A stretch of DNA of 7,398 nt from Verrucomicrobiota bacterium (GTDB lineage: Bacteria; Verrucomicrobiota; Verrucomicrobiia; Verrucomicrobiales; Verrucomicrobiaceae): contig JAIOQF010000230.1 of assembly GCA_021413535.1 (NCBI GenBank), positions 1 through 7,398 of the forward strand, read 5' to 3'. The notes beneath the pieces are model-generated. The model ran no database searches and had not been told where the DNA came from. It worked only from the letters and a program-made list of their open reading frames with translations. Shown here one piece after another: positions 6,060-7,398 of this stretch. The position numbers were made by a program, and so were the translations under genes. Positions within the stretch are counted from its first letter, which is position 1. Every line of letters begins with the position of its first letter.

Positions 6060-7055
6060 TCAGGCTGCCTCAGGCAGGGCCTGTTGCCTGAGATACTCCG
6101 CCGCGATATCTTCCAATTCGGCGACACTTTCAACTTTGCAGAAGCGCACGCGAAGATGTTTGCTGCCGGGGAGTCCTTGCGTGTAGGCCATGAGACGATT
6201 CCGCATGGCGCGCATGATTTGCAGTTCGGTCGCGCCCCAGCGGGTGTTTTTCTGCGCGAGTCGGCAATGGCGGATCATGAAACTGAATCGTTGTTCCGCA
6301 GTCGCGGGCGGAAGATGCACTCCTGTCTGCAGGAAATGCTTGGCCTCCAGAAAGACCCAGGGATTGTGCATCGCGGCACGACCGATCATCACGCCACGGA
6401 CATGCGTCGTTTTCTGGCGCAATTCGATGTCGGCACCCGTGGCGAGGTCACCGTTGCCAATGACGGGAATTTTCACCGCATCGGCCACTTGCGCGATTAC
6501 GTCCCAGTCGGCCTGGCCGGTGTAACCCTGCGAGCGCGTGCGACCATGCACCGCGATGGCCTGAATGCCGGAGTCCTCGAGGATGCGCGCGACTTCGACG
6601 GCGTTGATATGATCATGATCCCAGCCGATGCGCATCTTCGCTGTTACCGGAACCGGCGATGCTTTGACGAGATCTACAGCGACGCTGGCGAGCAGCGGGC
6701 AGTCTTTTAGCAATGAGGAGCCTCCATTTTTCGCGACCACCTTATTAACAGGACAGCCGAAGTTGATGTCAATGAAGTCGGGCTGTTTCCAATCCGCAAT
6801 TTTTCTGGCGGCCTCGCCCATGCGTGCGCCATCAGCACCAAAGAGCTGCACGCCTAGCGGTCGCTGAGCATCATCGAAATCGGTGTATTTCCGGGTGCGA
6901 CCATCAGCCTGCATGATGCCCTCGGCGGAGACGAATTCCGTGACCATTACGTCTGCGCCCAGTTCCTTGCACAAGCTGCGGAAGACCATGTCCGTCACGC
7001 CCGCCATGGGGGCGAGATAAAGGGGAAAACGATCTGGCGAGAGCCACGGAAGCAT
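6060..7055 (-). CDS. dus: tRNA-dihydrouridine synthase (DusB-like)
   Basis: This 331-residue FMN-dependent enzyme reduces uridines in the tRNA D-loop with NADPH; the length fits DusB-type proteins. It has the N-terminal TIM-barrel opening YLAPMAGVTD (13-22), Q70 in GVQLFG, the catalytic cysteine C101 in DINFGCPVNKVVAKNGG, K140 in TAKMRIGW, H170 in VHGRTRSQGYTG, GNGD at 200-203, and the phosphate-binding GVMIGRAAMHNPW at 221-233. A helical C-terminal tRNA-binding region follows (about 250-325). The DusB assignment rests on overall likeness to that subfamily (KNGGSSLL, HGRTRSQGYTG); another Dus subfamily is possible. The start is the first ATG before the conserved barrel; no Shine-Dalgarno sequence is present. 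In some bacteria dusB precedes fis or other genes, but here it is followed after 152 bp by an unrelated epimerase-like gene. Confidence 0.93.
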   Translation of the reverse strand: MLPWLSPDRFPLYLAPMAGVTDMVFRSLCKELGADVMVTEFVSAEGIMQADGRTRKYTDFDDAQRPLGVQLFGADGARMGEAARKIADWKQPDFIDINFGCPVNKVVAKNGGSSLLKDCPLLASVAVDLVKASPVPVTAKMRIGWDHDHINAVEVARILEDSGIQAIAVHGRTRSQGYTGQADWDVIAQVADAVKIPVIGNGDLATGADIELRQKTTHVRGVMIGRAAMHNPWVFLEAKHFLQTGVHLPPATAEQRFSFMIRHCRLAQKNTRWGATELQIMRAMRNRLMAYTQGLPGSKHLRVRFCKVESVAELEDIAAEYLRQQALPEAA

Positions 7056-7136
7056 CGGCCACTATGCCGCGTAAGTCGCTGGTCTCAAGCCGAGGCTTAC
7101 AATGTCAAAAATCATCAAAATGTGGCGATTATTATC

Positions 7137-7164
7137 TTTACAATAAATAATAATTAATTAAACT
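7137..7164 (+). promoter_or_regulatory. Candidate sigma70-like promoter for the secreted protein
   Basis: The 145-bp gap between the divergent dus and the plus-strand gene is markedly AT-rich (about 7107-7176). TTTACA (7137-7142, one mismatch to TTGACA) is 16 bases from TAAACT (7159-7164, four of six to TATAAT). This would give a leader of roughly 30 bases before the ATG at 7201. The AT-richness of the region makes chance matches likely. Confidence 0.35.
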
Positions 7165-7200
7165 TTACCAATTATTGCAACCCTTACCCCTTCAAAGCCC

Positions 7201-7398
7201 ATGAAAAAAACTGCTCTCGTTTTGCTGGCTGCTTTCACTTGTGTCGGTTCCACAATTGCCGGGCCGCTGAAGGCGCTTCCGGTGAATCCGTATGAGGTGA
7301 CACCTTCAGTTCTTTTCCGCGATCAGGAATTGTATTTCGACATCTACGGCAGCTATTTGCAGCACCGTGAATCAAATTGCGGCTGCGACAGCAAGCAC
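7201..7398 (+). CDS. Secreted protein, possible outer-membrane beta-barrel, N-terminal part (runs off the right edge)
   Basis: Sixty-six residues are visible with no stop before the window ends. MKKTALVLLAAFTCVGSTIA is a clear Sec signal peptide: two lysines, a hydrophobic core, and probable cleavage after the Ala at position 20, or nearby. The start of the mature part, GPLKALPVNPYEV, is followed by LFRDQELYFDIYGSYLQ (about 40-56). Its alternating pattern resembles a first beta-strand of outer-membrane proteins, where similar openings of the form 'ELxFDxFGSY' occur in Verrucomicrobiota proteins; this likeness is from memory and inferred. NCGCD (60-64) places two cysteines close together, unusual for a barrel. 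There is no lipobox, since the one cysteine in the signal peptide lies in its core. No Shine-Dalgarno sequence is seen before the ATG; the leader is C-rich. Export is near certain, function unknown. Confidence 0.7.
   Translation, partial: MKKTALVLLAAFTCVGSTIAGPLKALPVNPYEVTPSVLFRDQELYFDIYGSYLQHRESNCGCDSKH

Noticed and set aside
6065..6091. Hairpins at the 3' end of dus (CTGCC/GGCAG and TCAGGCA/TGCCTGA)
   Set aside because: They lie inside the last codons of dus and are not followed by a T-run on the minus strand, so a terminator cannot be supported.
1..7398. A new defence, mobile or biosynthetic system
   Set aside because: All eight genes fall into known metabolic, transport, tRNA-modification or envelope families, with no transposase, integrase, nuclease or toxin-like gene and no array of repeats.

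Overview
The window holds eight protein-coding genes: six complete and one cut off at each edge. There is no rRNA or tRNA gene, CRISPR array, transposase or phage gene. Gene content points to a free-living Gram-negative heterotroph, and the best guess is Verrucomicrobiota. The hints are a GPH-type sugar symporter with a large late insertion, a sugar epimerase-like protein of the kind abundant in that group, a secreted protein whose start resembles their outer-membrane proteins, and scarce Shine-Dalgarno sequences. The phylum is inferred from style of sequence, not from a marker gene. TGA, TAA and TAG all end genes here, so the code is standard.

Left block (1-1592, minus strand): thiH, then thiS overlapping it by ATGA, then after 73 bp the start of a BadF/N-acetylglucosamine-kinase-like ASKHA protein that runs off the window. 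ThiH makes dehydroglycine from tyrosine and ThiS carries the sulfur; both feed the thiazole half of thiamine. The synthase ThiG and the ThiS-activating enzyme are not in the window, and no TPP riboswitch is visible before thiH.

Middle (1788-3509, plus strand): a MelB-like GPH sugar:cation symporter, divergent from thiH, with the cation-site aspartates conserved and a soluble insertion of about 110 residues before the last membrane helix. It converges on fabF (minus strand), a beta-ketoacyl-ACP synthase II. The fabF catalytic residues are intact, but the C-terminal GFGG gating loop reads V-F-C-stop. A normal-looking FabF tail continues in the same frame for ten codons after the stop.

Right block (4852-7398): a strong hairpin terminator separates fabF from an upstream xylose-isomerase-like TIM-barrel protein (sugar phosphate isomerase/epimerase family). 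Next comes a tRNA-dihydrouridine synthase, also on the minus strand. An AT-rich divergent promoter region then leads into the start of a plus-strand secreted protein with a signal peptide.

Most of this is ordinary metabolism and no undescribed multi-gene system is apparent. The observations most worth checking are the premature fabF stop inside the active-site gating loop and the inserted domain of the transporter.
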